Assembly (NCBI GenBank): GCA_041743975.1
Contig: JBGTLT010000057.1
Location: 50,742-114,741 of the forward strand
Length of the DNA stretch: 64,000 bases
Source of the DNA: JTS-RE37 sp041743975
Lineage (GTDB): Bacteria; Bacteroidota; Bacteroidia; Flavobacteriales; Flavobacteriaceae
Direction: 5' to 3'
This document shows positions 33,967 through 42,612 of this stretch, in pieces (positions within the stretch are counted from its first letter, which is position 1; each line of letters opens with the position of its first letter). A program made the position numbers and the translations under genes. Below the pieces are notes generated by a model. The model had not been told where the DNA came from. It saw nothing but the letters and a program-made list of their open reading frames with translations, and did not search any database.

Positions 33967-34950
33967 ATGAAAAAAAATATTGCCATCATTATGGGTGGTT
34001 TTTCCAGCGAATATAAAATCTCCCTTAAAAGCGGGAATGTGGTTTATAAATACCTCGACAAGGAGAAATTCAATACTTTCCGCATACACATTTTTCGTGA
34101 AAAATGGGTATATGTGGCATCGGATGGCACCGAGGCCCCCGTAAACAGGGCTGATTTTAGTATCCGGTTGGAGGGGGAAACCCTGCATTTCGATTGTGTC
34201 TTCAACGCCATACATGGCTCTCCCGGAGAAGATGGATTTATGCAGGCTTACCTGCATTTACTGGGTATCCCGCAAACATCCTGTGATCACTACCAGGCAG
34301 CGCTCACCTTTAACAAGAGGGATCTTCTGAGTGTGCTGAAACCCTATGGGATACGATGTGCGAACTCGTTTTATTTAAACCAGGGAGAAGAAGTTGACAC
34401 CTCGAAAATAGTAGAAAAGGTAGGCCTTCCCTGTTTTGTAAAGGCCAATAAGGCCGGCAGCAGTTTTGGCATTACCAAAGTGTATGGAGCCTCCGAACTG
34501 CCAACGGCTATTGAGAGGGCTTATAAGGAGGATGACGAGATCATCATAGAATCATACCTGGAAGGGACGGAAGTCTCGGTGGGGGTACTGAAATTCGATG
34601 GAGAAACAAAAGTGCTCCCCATAACGGAAATTGTTTCAGAAAATGATTTTTTCGACTACGAGGCAAAATATGAAGGCAAATCCGCGGAAATCACCCCTGC
34701 CCGTATCAGCAGGGTTCAGGAAGAGAATGTGGTACAGGCAGCGAAACTAGCGTATGAGGTCCTTAAAATGCGTGGTTTTTCCAGGAGTGAGTTTATTTTC
34801 CTGGGGGACCAGCCCTATATGTTGGAAATGAACACCACGCCCGGCCTCACTGAAGAAAGCATCTTGCCAAAGCAGGCCATTGCTGCCGGGATTTCGCTGC
34901 CGGCATTGTTTGAAAGTGCCATAACCGAGGCTTTACAGGAAAAGAAGTAA
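33967..34950 (+). CDS. ddl: D-alanine--D-alanine ligase
   Basis: The 327-residue ATP-grasp enzyme makes D-Ala-D-Ala for peptidoglycan. Seen: IAIIMGGFSSEYKISLKSGN at the start, HGSPGEDGFMQAYLHLLGIP (about 81-100), KANKAGSSFGITKV, and the C-terminal FLGDQPYMLEMNTTPGLTEE with the Mg ligands Glu and Asn. It is divergent from the PASTA gene and is followed after 25 bases by coaD. Confidence 0.97.
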   Translation: MKKNIAIIMGGFSSEYKISLKSGNVVYKYLDKEKFNTFRIHIFREKWVYVASDGTEAPVNRADFSIRLEGETLHFDCVFNAIHGSPGEDGFMQAYLHLLGIPQTSCDHYQAALTFNKRDLLSVLKPYGIRCANSFYLNQGEEVDTSKIVEKVGLPCFVKANKAGSSFGITKVYGASELPTAIERAYKEDDEIIIESYLEGTEVSVGVLKFDGETKVLPITEIVSENDFFDYEAKYEGKSAEITPARISRVQEENVVQAAKLAYEVLKMRGFSRSEFIFLGDQPYMLEMNTTPGLTEESILPKQAIAAGISLPALFESAITEALQEKK

Positions 34951-34975
34951 CTTTAGTGACTAAATTGTATATCCC

Positions 34976-35437
34976 ATGAGACGTGCTATCTTCCCGGGTT
35001 CTTTCGATCCCATTACCCTGGGGCATTATGATATTATCCACCGTGGGATATCCCTGTTTGATGAACTCATCATTGCCATAGGGATCAATATGGAGAAGCA
35101 GTATATGTTCACCCTCGAAGAACGCAGCCATTTTATCACGGAGGCATTTAAAGGGGAGCCCAAAATAAAAGTACATAATTATAAAGGCCTGACGGTAGAC
35201 TTCTGCAAAAAGATGCATGCCAATTTTATCCTCCGGGGTTTGCGGAACCCGGCCGACTTTGAATTCGAAAAGGCCATTGCCCACACCAACCGTAAATTAT
35301 CCGAAATTGAAACGGTATTCCTCCTAACTTCGTCAGGTAAATCCTATATCAGTTCTTCGATTGTACGGGATGTTATCCGCAACGGAGGCGATTATACAGG
35401 ATTAGTGCCTGATACGGTGCGTGTTACCAAAAAATAG
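34976..35437 (+). CDS. coaD: Phosphopantetheine adenylyltransferase
   Basis: The 153-residue nucleotidyltransferase makes dephospho-CoA. The nucleotide motif with TLGHYD is in FPGSFDPITLGHYDIIHRG (residues 6-24), RGLRNPADFEFE is at about 87-98, and the second ATP motif SSSIVRDVI is near 128. It is co-transcribed with ddl. Downstream, TAAGGGGAAT and ATCCCTTA (about 35450-35471) form a weak hairpin. Confidence 0.97.
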   Translation: MRRAIFPGSFDPITLGHYDIIHRGISLFDELIIAIGINMEKQYMFTLEERSHFITEAFKGEPKIKVHNYKGLTVDFCKKMHANFILRGLRNPADFEFEKAIAHTNRKLSEIETVFLLTSSGKSYISSSIVRDVIRNGGDYTGLVPDTVRVTKK

Positions 35438-35624
35438 CAGGTATACCTTTTAAGGGGAATCCTTATCCCTTACATAATTTTTATCGGTCTTTCCATTGAT
35501 AGAGAACACTATAGATATTTTTTGTAATCTTTTTATTAACTTACTGTAAGAAAAATAAGAATATACACCCAAACCATGGTCTCACAACTAGTTTTACCCC
35601 ATTCACAACAATGATTGCTGCAAG

Positions 35625-37514
35625 TTGTATAATCACTATACTTTAGTAGGAAATTTCATCATAGTGTTGACAGGATACAAATTACATACCCCTAAGTACC
35701 TCATCAAACAGTTACCGACGGCAATAGTTTTTTTGAATACGGAATTTGAAGTAGTTCATATTTCAGATAAATGGATTACTGATTTTAATTTTGCCGGCAA
35801 TAACCTCATCGGGAAATCCATCCATGAGCTGTTTGAATCTGTGAACGAAGAATGGCAGGCCGTAATGGAAGCATGTCTTCTGGGCAAGGGGGGCGACACA
35901 GGCCTTCAATCCTTCCGAAACAAGGAGGGGCTGCAAAGATGGTTTGAATGGACCAATATCCCCTGGTTCGACCCGAATGAAAACATAATTGGTATCATCA
36001 TACAGGCCGCAGACATTACCGAACGGATCAATAATGAGATGCAGCAGGAAAAACTGAAACTCCTGCTGAATGAAAAGTCAGAAATCGCACAGATCGGGAG
36101 TTGGGAATACGATGCAGCTACGGATGAATTGCAATGGTGCCAGATGACCAGGAAGATACACGAGGTACCGGATTACTTTAAACCCGCTATCAATACAGGG
36201 CTTGAGTTCTATAAAGAGGGTTATAGCCGAAACACCATTTCGCTCGCGCTTTATAAAGCCATTGAAACCCAGTCCTCCTGGTGCGAAAAAGTAGAACTAA
36301 TCACGGCAGAAGGCAATGAAAAATGGGTTATAGTTGTCGGCAAGCCGCTCTACAAGGATGGCGAATACAAAGGGTTAATTGGTACTTTACAGGATATCAC
36401 CCATATGGTACAGTCAGAAATCAAAACCAGGGAGAGTGAAGACCTCCTCCGGACCGTGATAGACAATATCCCCCTGAATGTCTATATCAAGGACCTGGAA
36501 TCCAGAAAGATACTAGTCAACAAATCGGAATGTAAATACCTGGGTGTTACCGATCCCAGTGAGCTCCTGGGTAAAAGTGATTTTGACCTGTATGATAAAG
36601 AGATCGCGCAGATCTCCCGCGATGAGGACCTCATGGTCATGAATACCCAAACCCCGAGCATTGGCATGGAAACGGTCAATGTGACCAAAGACGGTGTGGC
36701 CACTTCATTCCTTACTTCCAAGATACCGCTTATAGGGGCGGATGGCGAATGCAAGGGGTTAATCGGTATAAGCCTGGACATAAACAATCTGAAAAAACAG
36801 GAAGCCGAGTTGCGGGACCTGATCAACGTAATCTCCCTCCAAAACAAAAAACTGGTCAATTTTGCCCATATCGTTTCACACAACCTTCGCTCACATACAG
36901 CCAATTTTTCCATGCTCCTTGATTTTCTGGTCAAGGAAAAGGATGAACAGGAAAAGCAACATATTATCGGTATGTTAACAACCGCTTCGGACAGCCTTCT
37001 TGAAACGCTGGAGAACCTGAATGAGGTTGTGGCCGTCAACAGCAATACCAACCTGGCAAAAACACAGGTTGTCCTCTATGATAAGGTAGGGATTGTGACC
37101 AAGAACCTGGCCGAATTTCTGAAAGAGAACAAAGCCACCATCATCAACAGAATCCCCAAGGAACTCAAGGTAAATGTTATTCCTGCCTATATCGAAAATA
37201 TCCTGATGAACTTTATCACCAACTCCGTGCGGTACAAAAATCCGGACAGGGATCCGATTATACAATTGTCCGCCACCAGGAAGGGACAGTACGATGTCCT
37301 GAGCATTGCGGATAATGGCATGGGAATCGACCTTCAGAAACACAGGGATAAATTATTTGGCATGTATAAGACCTTCCACGGTAATTCAGATGCCAAGGGG
37401 ATCGGGTTGTATATAACGAAGAACCAGATAGAAGCGATGCGAGGGAAGATCGAGGTCACCAGTGAGGTAGGCAACGGAACTACATTTAAAGTATTTTTAA
37501 ATGAAAAAGATTGA
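35625..37514 (+). CDS. PAS-domain sensor histidine kinase (soluble)
   Basis: The ORF encodes 629 residues from a TTG at 35625. No in-frame ATG precedes the first PAS, and a GTG at 35664 or TTG at 35667 are other options. Three PAS domains lie at about residues 30-130, 150-255 and 270-390 (RTVIDNIPLNVYIKDLESRK). The dimerisation helix holds the phospho-His in AHIVSHNLRSHTANF. The ATPase domain has the N box NFITNSVRYKNP and DNGMGIDLQKH. There is no membrane segment, so it senses an internal signal. It overlaps the receiver gene by 14 bases. Confidence 0.9.
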   Translation: MYNHYTLVGNFIIVLTGYKLHTPKYLIKQLPTAIVFLNTEFEVVHISDKWITDFNFAGNNLIGKSIHELFESVNEEWQAVMEACLLGKGGDTGLQSFRNKEGLQRWFEWTNIPWFDPNENIIGIIIQAADITERINNEMQQEKLKLLLNEKSEIAQIGSWEYDAATDELQWCQMTRKIHEVPDYFKPAINTGLEFYKEGYSRNTISLALYKAIETQSSWCEKVELITAEGNEKWVIVVGKPLYKDGEYKGLIGTLQDITHMVQSEIKTRESEDLLRTVIDNIPLNVYIKDLESRKILVNKSECKYLGVTDPSELLGKSDFDLYDKEIAQISRDEDLMVMNTQTPSIGMETVNVTKDGVATSFLTSKIPLIGADGECKGLIGISLDINNLKKQEAELRDLINVISLQNKKLVNFAHIVSHNLRSHTANFSMLLDFLVKEKDEQEKQHIIGMLTTASDSLLETLENLNEVVAVNSNTNLAKTQVVLYDKVGIVTKNLAEFLKENKATIINRIPKELKVNVIPAYIENILMNFITNSVRYKNPDRDPIIQLSATRKGQYDVLSIADNGMGIDLQKHRDKLFGMYKTFHGNSDAKGIGLYITKNQIEAMRGKIEVTSEVGNGTTFKVFLNEKD

Positions 37515-37905
37515 GACCATATTCATTATTGATGATGATCCCATTACCGTTTTTGGTATTAAAAAATTGCTCGGTGTCTGCAATATCGGGGCTGAGGTCC
37601 ATTCCTTTGGCAATGGTAAGGAGGCTTTGGAATGCCTGAATAACAAACTCGCCCGCAATGAATCTCTTCCGGATGTAGTTTTCCTGGATATCAATATGCC
37701 CATCATGGACGGGTGGCAGTTTTTAGAGGAGTTTGTAACGCTGCCCCTGATCAAAAGGATCCGGATAAATATCATTACCTCATCCATAGACCCATATGAC
37801 CTTGAGAATTGGGAATATTACAAGGCCAGAACACACCACCTGATCGATTATAGGAACAAACCTATTGACAAAATAGAAATTGAGGCCATAACCAAGGCGG
37901 CCTGA
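37501..37905 (+). CDS. Single-domain response regulator (receiver only)
   Basis: The 134-residue protein is a CheY-like receiver: acidic pocket FIIDDDPI, phospho-acceptor Asp in VVFLDINMPIMDGWQFLEEF (near residue 62), conserved Thr/Ser in ITSSID and Lys in RNKPID. It has no output domain, so it acts on partners or as a phosphate relay from the PAS kinase, whose gene it overlaps by 14 bases. This kinase-receiver pairing is common in Flavobacteriia. Confidence 0.93.
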   Translation: MKKIETIFIIDDDPITVFGIKKLLGVCNIGAEVHSFGNGKEALECLNNKLARNESLPDVVFLDINMPIMDGWQFLEEFVTLPLIKRIRINIITSSIDPYDLENWEYYKARTHHLIDYRNKPIDKIEIEAITKAA

Positions 37906-37963
37906 GGGCTTTTTTTATGTATTTTTGAATCGGATATATGGCTTGGCCAGAGATTCCGATTAC

Positions 37964-39757
37964 ATGAAACTGATCTACCTGGTATTATGTTCCTGTTTGC
38001 TTTTTTCCTGTGAAACAAAGAAGAGGGACACTGTAGGGAACCCCCTTACCCATTTTGAACTTTCCAATGGGGAGGAGACGGCGACCTATCTGGAAACCAT
38101 CAATTTTTATATCCACCTGTCCAAGGAATTTCCAACGGTCAATATCCAGACCATCGGAAATACCGATAGTGGCCTCCCGCTCCATATGGTAACATTCAAT
38201 GGTGACGCGGATTTCAATTTTAAGAAACTCGGGGAAAAGAAAGCGATCATCCTGATCAATAATGGCATTCACCCCGGTGAGTGTGATGGTATCGATGCCA
38301 CCATGTTATTGTACCGCGACCTGGCAACCGGGAAACTGAAAGCCCCGGTCAACACGGTCCTGGTAACCATCCCAATATATAATACAGGGGGTACTTTGAA
38401 CCGGAACAGCACAACCCGGGTTAATCAGAACGGCCCAAAATCCTATGGGTTCCGCGGAAATTCTCAAAATTATGACCTCAACCGGGATTTTATTAAAAGC
38501 GATACGCGGGAAGCGGAGACCTTTGCCCAAATTTTTCACATGGTGGATCCTGACATTTTCATCGATAACCATGTAAGCAACGGTGCGGATTATCAGTATA
38601 CCCTTACCCATCTTTTCACCCAGTATAACAAATTAGGCGGGGGCCTGGGAGCTTTTCTGAACAATACCATGATGCCCGAACTGGAGGATTCCCTGGCTGC
38701 AACAGGATGGGACATCACCCCTTACATAAATGTCTTTAACAAGGTGCCGGAGGCCGGTTTCACCCAGTTTATGGATCTTCCAAGGTATTCCACAGGATAT
38801 ACCACCTTATGGAATACCCTTGGGTTGATGGTGGAAACCCATATGCTGAAACCATATAAACAAAGGGTTGAAGGCACCTATGCCCTGATGACGGAAATTC
38901 TATACATTGCCGAGGCCCATCATGCCACCATATTAGAACTACGTGAACAGGCGCTCACCCAGCACATGACCTGGCAATATTACCCTGTAAACTGGGCAGT
39001 TGACTCAACCCGGATAACCCAATTGGAGTTTAAAGGGTATGAAGCAGATACGCTGATCAGTGAAGTCACCGGGTTCCCGCGGTTGAAATACGACCGAAGC
39101 CGGCCCTATACAAAACCGGTAAATTATTTTAATTACTTCATCCCGGCTGACTCCATCCTCATCCCGGAAGCCTATGTGGTTAAAAAAGGCTGGCACCGGG
39201 TTATGGAACTGATGAAGCTCAACAATATCCATTTTTCGGTTATGGATGCCGATACCACTGTAATCGCAGAGTCCTACCGGATCGAAGATTACCAAACGCG
39301 CACAACTGCCTATGAAGGGCATTATCTCCATTACAACACCCGTGTATCAGGACAATCCGGGAAAATTCAGGTAGCGGAAGGCGATATCATTATCCCGACA
39401 GATCAACCCGGGATCCGGTATATCCTGGAAACGCTGGAACCAACGGCACAGGATTCTTTCTTTAACTGGAATTTCTTTGACACCGTCCTGCAGCAGAAAG
39501 AAGGCTTTTCCCCTTATATTTTTGAAGATATCGCTGCAGGGATCCTGGAAGCTGATTCCCTCCTGCGGAAGGAATTTCAAGAGCGAAAGCAAACAGACCC
39601 CGTATTTGCCGGAGATTGGTATAGCCAACTGCAATGGATCTACCAGCATTCCACGTATTATGACCCCGCCCATATGCAGTATCCGGTATATCGCATCCTG
39701 AAGCCCGGGCACAAAGCGGAAGGTGATACGGTCACCCAGGTTCGAACAGGGTTCTGA
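37964..39757 (+). CDS. M14 family zinc carboxypeptidase, lipoprotein
   Basis: The product is 597 residues from the ATG at 37964 (MKLIYLVLCSCLLFSCETKK), with the lipobox LFSC. The M14 zinc ligands are in NNGIHPGECDGIDATM (HxxE near residue 103) and FIDNHVSNGADYQY, and the catalytic Glu is in VETHMLKPY. It is probably exported and lipid-anchored, and should cut C-terminal residues from peptides. An exact TATTTTTG box at 37920-37927 supports this start. The last 26 bases overlap the end of the convergent NUDIX gene. Confidence 0.9.
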   Translation: MKLIYLVLCSCLLFSCETKKRDTVGNPLTHFELSNGEETATYLETINFYIHLSKEFPTVNIQTIGNTDSGLPLHMVTFNGDADFNFKKLGEKKAIILINNGIHPGECDGIDATMLLYRDLATGKLKAPVNTVLVTIPIYNTGGTLNRNSTTRVNQNGPKSYGFRGNSQNYDLNRDFIKSDTREAETFAQIFHMVDPDIFIDNHVSNGADYQYTLTHLFTQYNKLGGGLGAFLNNTMMPELEDSLAATGWDITPYINVFNKVPEAGFTQFMDLPRYSTGYTTLWNTLGLMVETHMLKPYKQRVEGTYALMTEILYIAEAHHATILELREQALTQHMTWQYYPVNWAVDSTRITQLEFKGYEADTLISEVTGFPRLKYDRSRPYTKPVNYFNYFIPADSILIPEAYVVKKGWHRVMELMKLNNIHFSVMDADTTVIAESYRIEDYQTRTTAYEGHYLHYNTRVSGQSGKIQVAEGDIIIPTDQPGIRYILETLEPTAQDSFFNWNFFDTVLQQKEGFSPYIFEDIAAGILEADSLLRKEFQERKQTDPVFAGDWYSQLQWIYQHSTYYDPAHMQYPVYRILKPGHKAEGDTVTQVRTGF

Positions 39758-40322
39758 TATTCGAATACGAATTTTTTAAGGCTTTGGCTATTTTTTGAGG
39801 GCCCTTCCATTTGACCCGGACAACGCCTTCGTTTAACTGGCCTTTCAATTTGCCGGTGTAAGGCGTGGTCATGGCATACCAGTGAACTTCCTTTAATTTG
39901 TATTTACCGTTTTTTTGAAATACATGGTAGGTGGTTTTCAGGAAGTTTTCAATTTTCAGGTCCTGAACCCCCGTTTCTTCCGCGGTTTCACGGAGGGCGC
40001 ATTCTTCCAGTGTTTCCCCCTTTTCCAATTTGCCTTTTGGCAGGTCCCATTTGTCGTTCCGGTAAATAAACAGCACTTTCCCCTTCTTATTGGTCACCAC
40101 CCCCCCCGCGGCCACGACAAGCGGGATTTTCTTCGTAAATTTCCGGAGGATCTCCTCAATATTGGGATGGTAAATATAGGCTTCCTTGAGCTTGTTGCTG
40201 ACCAGGGAATCTATAGCGGTGCTGATGGCTGCCTTATTTAACAGGAAATAGTCCCCGTTGGCAGTCTCGGATAGCTTGTCGGTTAAAATGAGCGGGTATT
40301 CATTCACAAATACTTTATACAT
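39732..40322 (-). CDS. NUDIX hydrolase
   Basis: The product is 196 residues from the ATG at 40322 (MYKVFVNEYPLILTDKLSET). An N-terminal domain of about 65 residues precedes the NUDIX domain, whose box is GKLEKGETLEECALRETAEE followed by TGV (about residues 105-127). It hydrolyses a nucleoside diphosphate linked to another group; the substrate is unknown. The start is 7 bases from the divergent pyrE start, and its 3' end overlaps the M14 gene. Confidence 0.9.
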   Translation of the reverse strand: MYKVFVNEYPLILTDKLSETANGDYFLLNKAAISTAIDSLVSNKLKEAYIYHPNIEEILRKFTKKIPLVVAAGGVVTNKKGKVLFIYRNDKWDLPKGKLEKGETLEECALRETAEETGVQDLKIENFLKTTYHVFQKNGKYKLKEVHWYAMTTPYTGKLKGQLNEGVVRVKWKGPQKIAKALKNSYSNIRTLFEPG

Positions 40323-40325
40323 TTG
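40318..40325 (+). promoter_or_regulatory. Candidate -7 box for pyrE
   Basis: TACATTTG is an exact TAnnTTTG that ends four bases before the pyrE ATG and overlaps the divergent NUDIX start codon. Transcription would begin at or beside the ATG. No -33 TTG is seen at the right distance. Confidence 0.5.
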
Positions 40326-40329
40326 TACC

Positions 40330-40971
40330 ATGGTTTTAGACAAGGGTACCGCTGCCAAAACAGCAGAACTTCTGCTGCAAATTAATGCAATTAAGTTGAA
40401 TCCTGAAAATCCGTTTACCTGGGCATCGGGATGGAAATCACCAATTTATTGTGATAACCGTATTATTCTGTCCTATCCCGTCATCCGAAATTATATACGG
40501 GAGGAGATGGGGAAGCAGCTCGAAGCATTATACGGAAAACCGGATATTATAGCCGGTGTAGCCACCGGTGCCATCGGAATTGGAATGCTTGTTGCTGAAT
40601 ACCTGGGACTGCCCTTTATTTATGTAAGACCTGAGGCGAAGGGGCACGGCCGGCAAAACCAGATTGAAGGGCAACTGGAAACGGATCAGTCCGTGGTGGT
40701 CATAGAAGACCTTATCAGTACCGGTAAAAGCAGCCTGAATGCTGTTAAATCGCTCGTGGACCATGGTGCGAATGTCAAAGGGATGATCGCCATCTTTACG
40801 TACGGATTTGAAGTAGCGGAAAAAAATTTTAAAAAAAACAAGGTAGAACTCCATACGTTGTCTGACTATACGCACCTTATCAACCTGGCCTCTGAAACCA
40901 AGTATATAAAAGAAAAACAATTGAATGCGCTGCTGGCATGGAGAAAAGACCCGGCGGTATGGAAACCTTGA
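40330..40971 (+). CDS. pyrE: Orotate phosphoribosyltransferase
   Basis: The product is 213 residues from the ATG at 40330 (MVLDKGTAAKTAELLLQINA). It makes OMP from orotate and PRPP in pyrimidine synthesis. Seen: SGWKSPIYCDNRIIL, YVRPEAKGHGRQNQIEG, and the PRPP motif VVVIEDLISTGKSSLNAV (about 119-136). A frame extension to 40258 would run into the NUDIX gene and is rejected. The SRPBCC gene follows after four bases. Confidence 0.97.
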   Translation: MVLDKGTAAKTAELLLQINAIKLNPENPFTWASGWKSPIYCDNRIILSYPVIRNYIREEMGKQLEALYGKPDIIAGVATGAIGIGMLVAEYLGLPFIYVRPEAKGHGRQNQIEGQLETDQSVVVIEDLISTGKSSLNAVKSLVDHGANVKGMIAIFTYGFEVAEKNFKKNKVELHTLSDYTHLINLASETKYIKEKQLNALLAWRKDPAVWKP

Positions 40972-40975
40972 TACT

Positions 40976-41368
40976 ATGCAAATAAAATCACAAAATAAAA
41001 AAGTGCCTAAAAGCAATACCGAAGTGTATGATTTTTTGACCGATCTGAAGAACTTCAAGCAACTGATGCCTGCCAGTATTGAGAAATTTGAAGTGCTGGA
41101 CGCCGATACCTTCCTTTTTGCCCTTAAAGGCATGCCCGAAATTGCCCTGAAAAGAAAAGAACAGACCCCCCACAGCCAACTGGTACTGGGAGCAGCAAGC
41201 AACAAATTGACATTTACGCTGACCGCGGATATCATCCCGCTTTCAGCAACCGAAAGTGAGGTGGGCCTGAGTTTTGAAGGCGAGTTCAATGCCATGATGG
41301 GCATGATGATCAAAACGCCTATCACCAATTTCATCAATACGTTGTCTGAAAATATGGCAACCATATAG
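40976..41368 (+). CDS. SRPBCC (START-like) family protein
   Basis: The product is 130 residues from the ATG at 40976 (MQIKSQNKKVPKSNTEVYDF). The order beta-helix-beta with FLTDLKNFKQLMPASIEKFE, GMPEIALKRKE, and a long C-terminal helix (IKTPITNFINTLSENMATI) fits the SRPBCC hydrophobic-ligand fold. The ligand is unknown. It is co-transcribed with pyrE and converges on birA with an 8-base gap. Confidence 0.8.
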   Translation: MQIKSQNKKVPKSNTEVYDFLTDLKNFKQLMPASIEKFEVLDADTFLFALKGMPEIALKRKEQTPHSQLVLGAASNKLTFTLTADIIPLSATESEVGLSFEGEFNAMMGMMIKTPITNFINTLSENMATI

Positions 41369-41376
41369 CCACGCAC

Positions 41377-42108
41377 CTAATACAGTAGCCGGATCTCCCT
41401 GAGGTCGAATTCCCGTAGCAGGCTATCCTCCAGTTCCACCTTTAATTTCCCGGTATCGGAAATCCCCCTTATAAACCCCATAAATAGTTCCCCGTTTTCG
41501 GACATAAAGGTAGAAGGTTTGTCTTTTCGGAACATCCGGGCTTCGTACGGGTCCCTGACCTCCCTGATACGCTTACCTTCTATAGCCGAAAACCATGACT
41601 CCAGCCTGCTGAGGATGGCTTCCAGGATGTCATCCAGCGCAAAGGTCCTGCCCAGTATCAATTTTAAGGAAGATACTTTGGGGAGGTCCTCAAAGGCTAG
41701 TTGGTTCACATTCAGCCCGATCCCGATGACCGATGCCTGAATCGCCCTGCTGTTGACAATGTTTTCGATAAGAATCCCGCATATTTTGGACGTACCTGAC
41801 AGAATGTCGTTAGGCCATTTAATACTTAAATGGGGCACCTGTAACTGGGCAAGGGCATCAACCACTGCCAGGGAAACGACCATATTGAGAAGGAACTGCT
41901 CGCTCACAGCCAGATCCTCAAATCTCTTTAAAATACTAAAGGTGAGATTCTTACCTGCTTCAGATTGCCATAGGGTCCCCCGTTGCCCCCGCCCTTTGGT
42001 CTGCTCATTTGCGGTAACAACAGTGAAATCATCCAATACTTCAGACAACATCGCGTTCTTAAGATATGCATTGGTTGATTCGGTGGCATTAAGTTTGATT
42101 ATAAGCAT
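41377..42108 (-). CDS. birA: Biotin--[acetyl-CoA-carboxylase] ligase (no DNA-binding domain)
   Basis: The product is 243 residues from the ATG at 42108 (MLIIKLNATESTNAYLKNAM). The biotinyl-AMP loop GRGQRGTLW and KWPNDIL are both present. There is no N-terminal helix-turn-helix, so it is a group I ligase that does not repress transcription. Pyruvate carboxylase in this window is a likely substrate. It is divergent from rsfS. Confidence 0.95.
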   Translation of the reverse strand: MLIIKLNATESTNAYLKNAMLSEVLDDFTVVTANEQTKGRGQRGTLWQSEAGKNLTFSILKRFEDLAVSEQFLLNMVVSLAVVDALAQLQVPHLSIKWPNDILSGTSKICGILIENIVNSRAIQASVIGIGLNVNQLAFEDLPKVSSLKLILGRTFALDDILEAILSRLESWFSAIEGKRIREVRDPYEARMFRKDKPSTFMSENGELFMGFIRGISDTGKLKVELEDSLLREFDLREIRLLY

Positions 42109-42175
42109 GCAGGAACTGTTGTTTCTGTTGTACAATGTTATGTTAAAAACAATAGTTAAGAAAGTAAAAAAATAA

Positions 42176-42183
42176 TAACTTTG
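42176..42183 (+). promoter_or_regulatory. Candidate -7 box for rsfS-ftsH
   Basis: TAACTTTG matches TAnnTTTG and lies 19 bases before the rsfS ATG in a very AT-rich spacer. The -33 element is not clear. Confidence 0.5.
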
Positions 42184-42202
42184 TAAAAACTAAAAATTCT
42201 GA

Positions 42203-42589
42203 ATGCAGAAAAGGAAAGCAAGTGCAGATGAATTGATTGCCTTAATCTTACACGGAATAGAAGAAGTAAAGGGACTGGAAATAAATCTACTTGATCTTAG
42301 AGACATAGAAAACACTGTTTGTGACTACTTTATAATATGTAATGGTACCTCCAGTACACATGTAAAAGCAATTGTCAATTCTATCCAAAAATCAGTCAGC
42401 AAAGGAATAAATGATAAGCCCTGGCATGTTGAGGGTTCAGAAAATGCCGAATGGGTGTTGTTGGATTATGTGAACGTGGTTGTTCATGTTTTCCAGAAAC
42501 ACATTCGCGAATTTTATGATATTGAAGGACTTTGGGGAGATGCCAAGGTCACAATGGTGGAGAGTAGCTTTAATCAGACCCTTCGTTAA
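42203..42589 (+). CDS. rsfS: Ribosome silencing factor RsfS
   Basis: The 128-residue protein shows the RsfS (Iojap) fold: DLRDIENTVCDYFIICNGTS (about residues 31-50), KPWHVEGSENAEWVLLDYVN and VHVFQKHIREFYDIEGLWGD. It binds L14 on the 50S subunit and blocks subunit joining under starvation. It is first in the rsfS-ftsH-LUD-cdsA-psd-ACBP run on the plus strand. Confidence 0.96.
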   Translation: MQKRKASADELIALILHGIEEVKGLEINLLDLRDIENTVCDYFIICNGTSSTHVKAIVNSIQKSVSKGINDKPWHVEGSENAEWVLLDYVNVVVHVFQKHIREFYDIEGLWGDAKVTMVESSFNQTLR

Positions 42590-42612
42590 GAAGTCAGGTC
42601 GAAAAAAAAACA

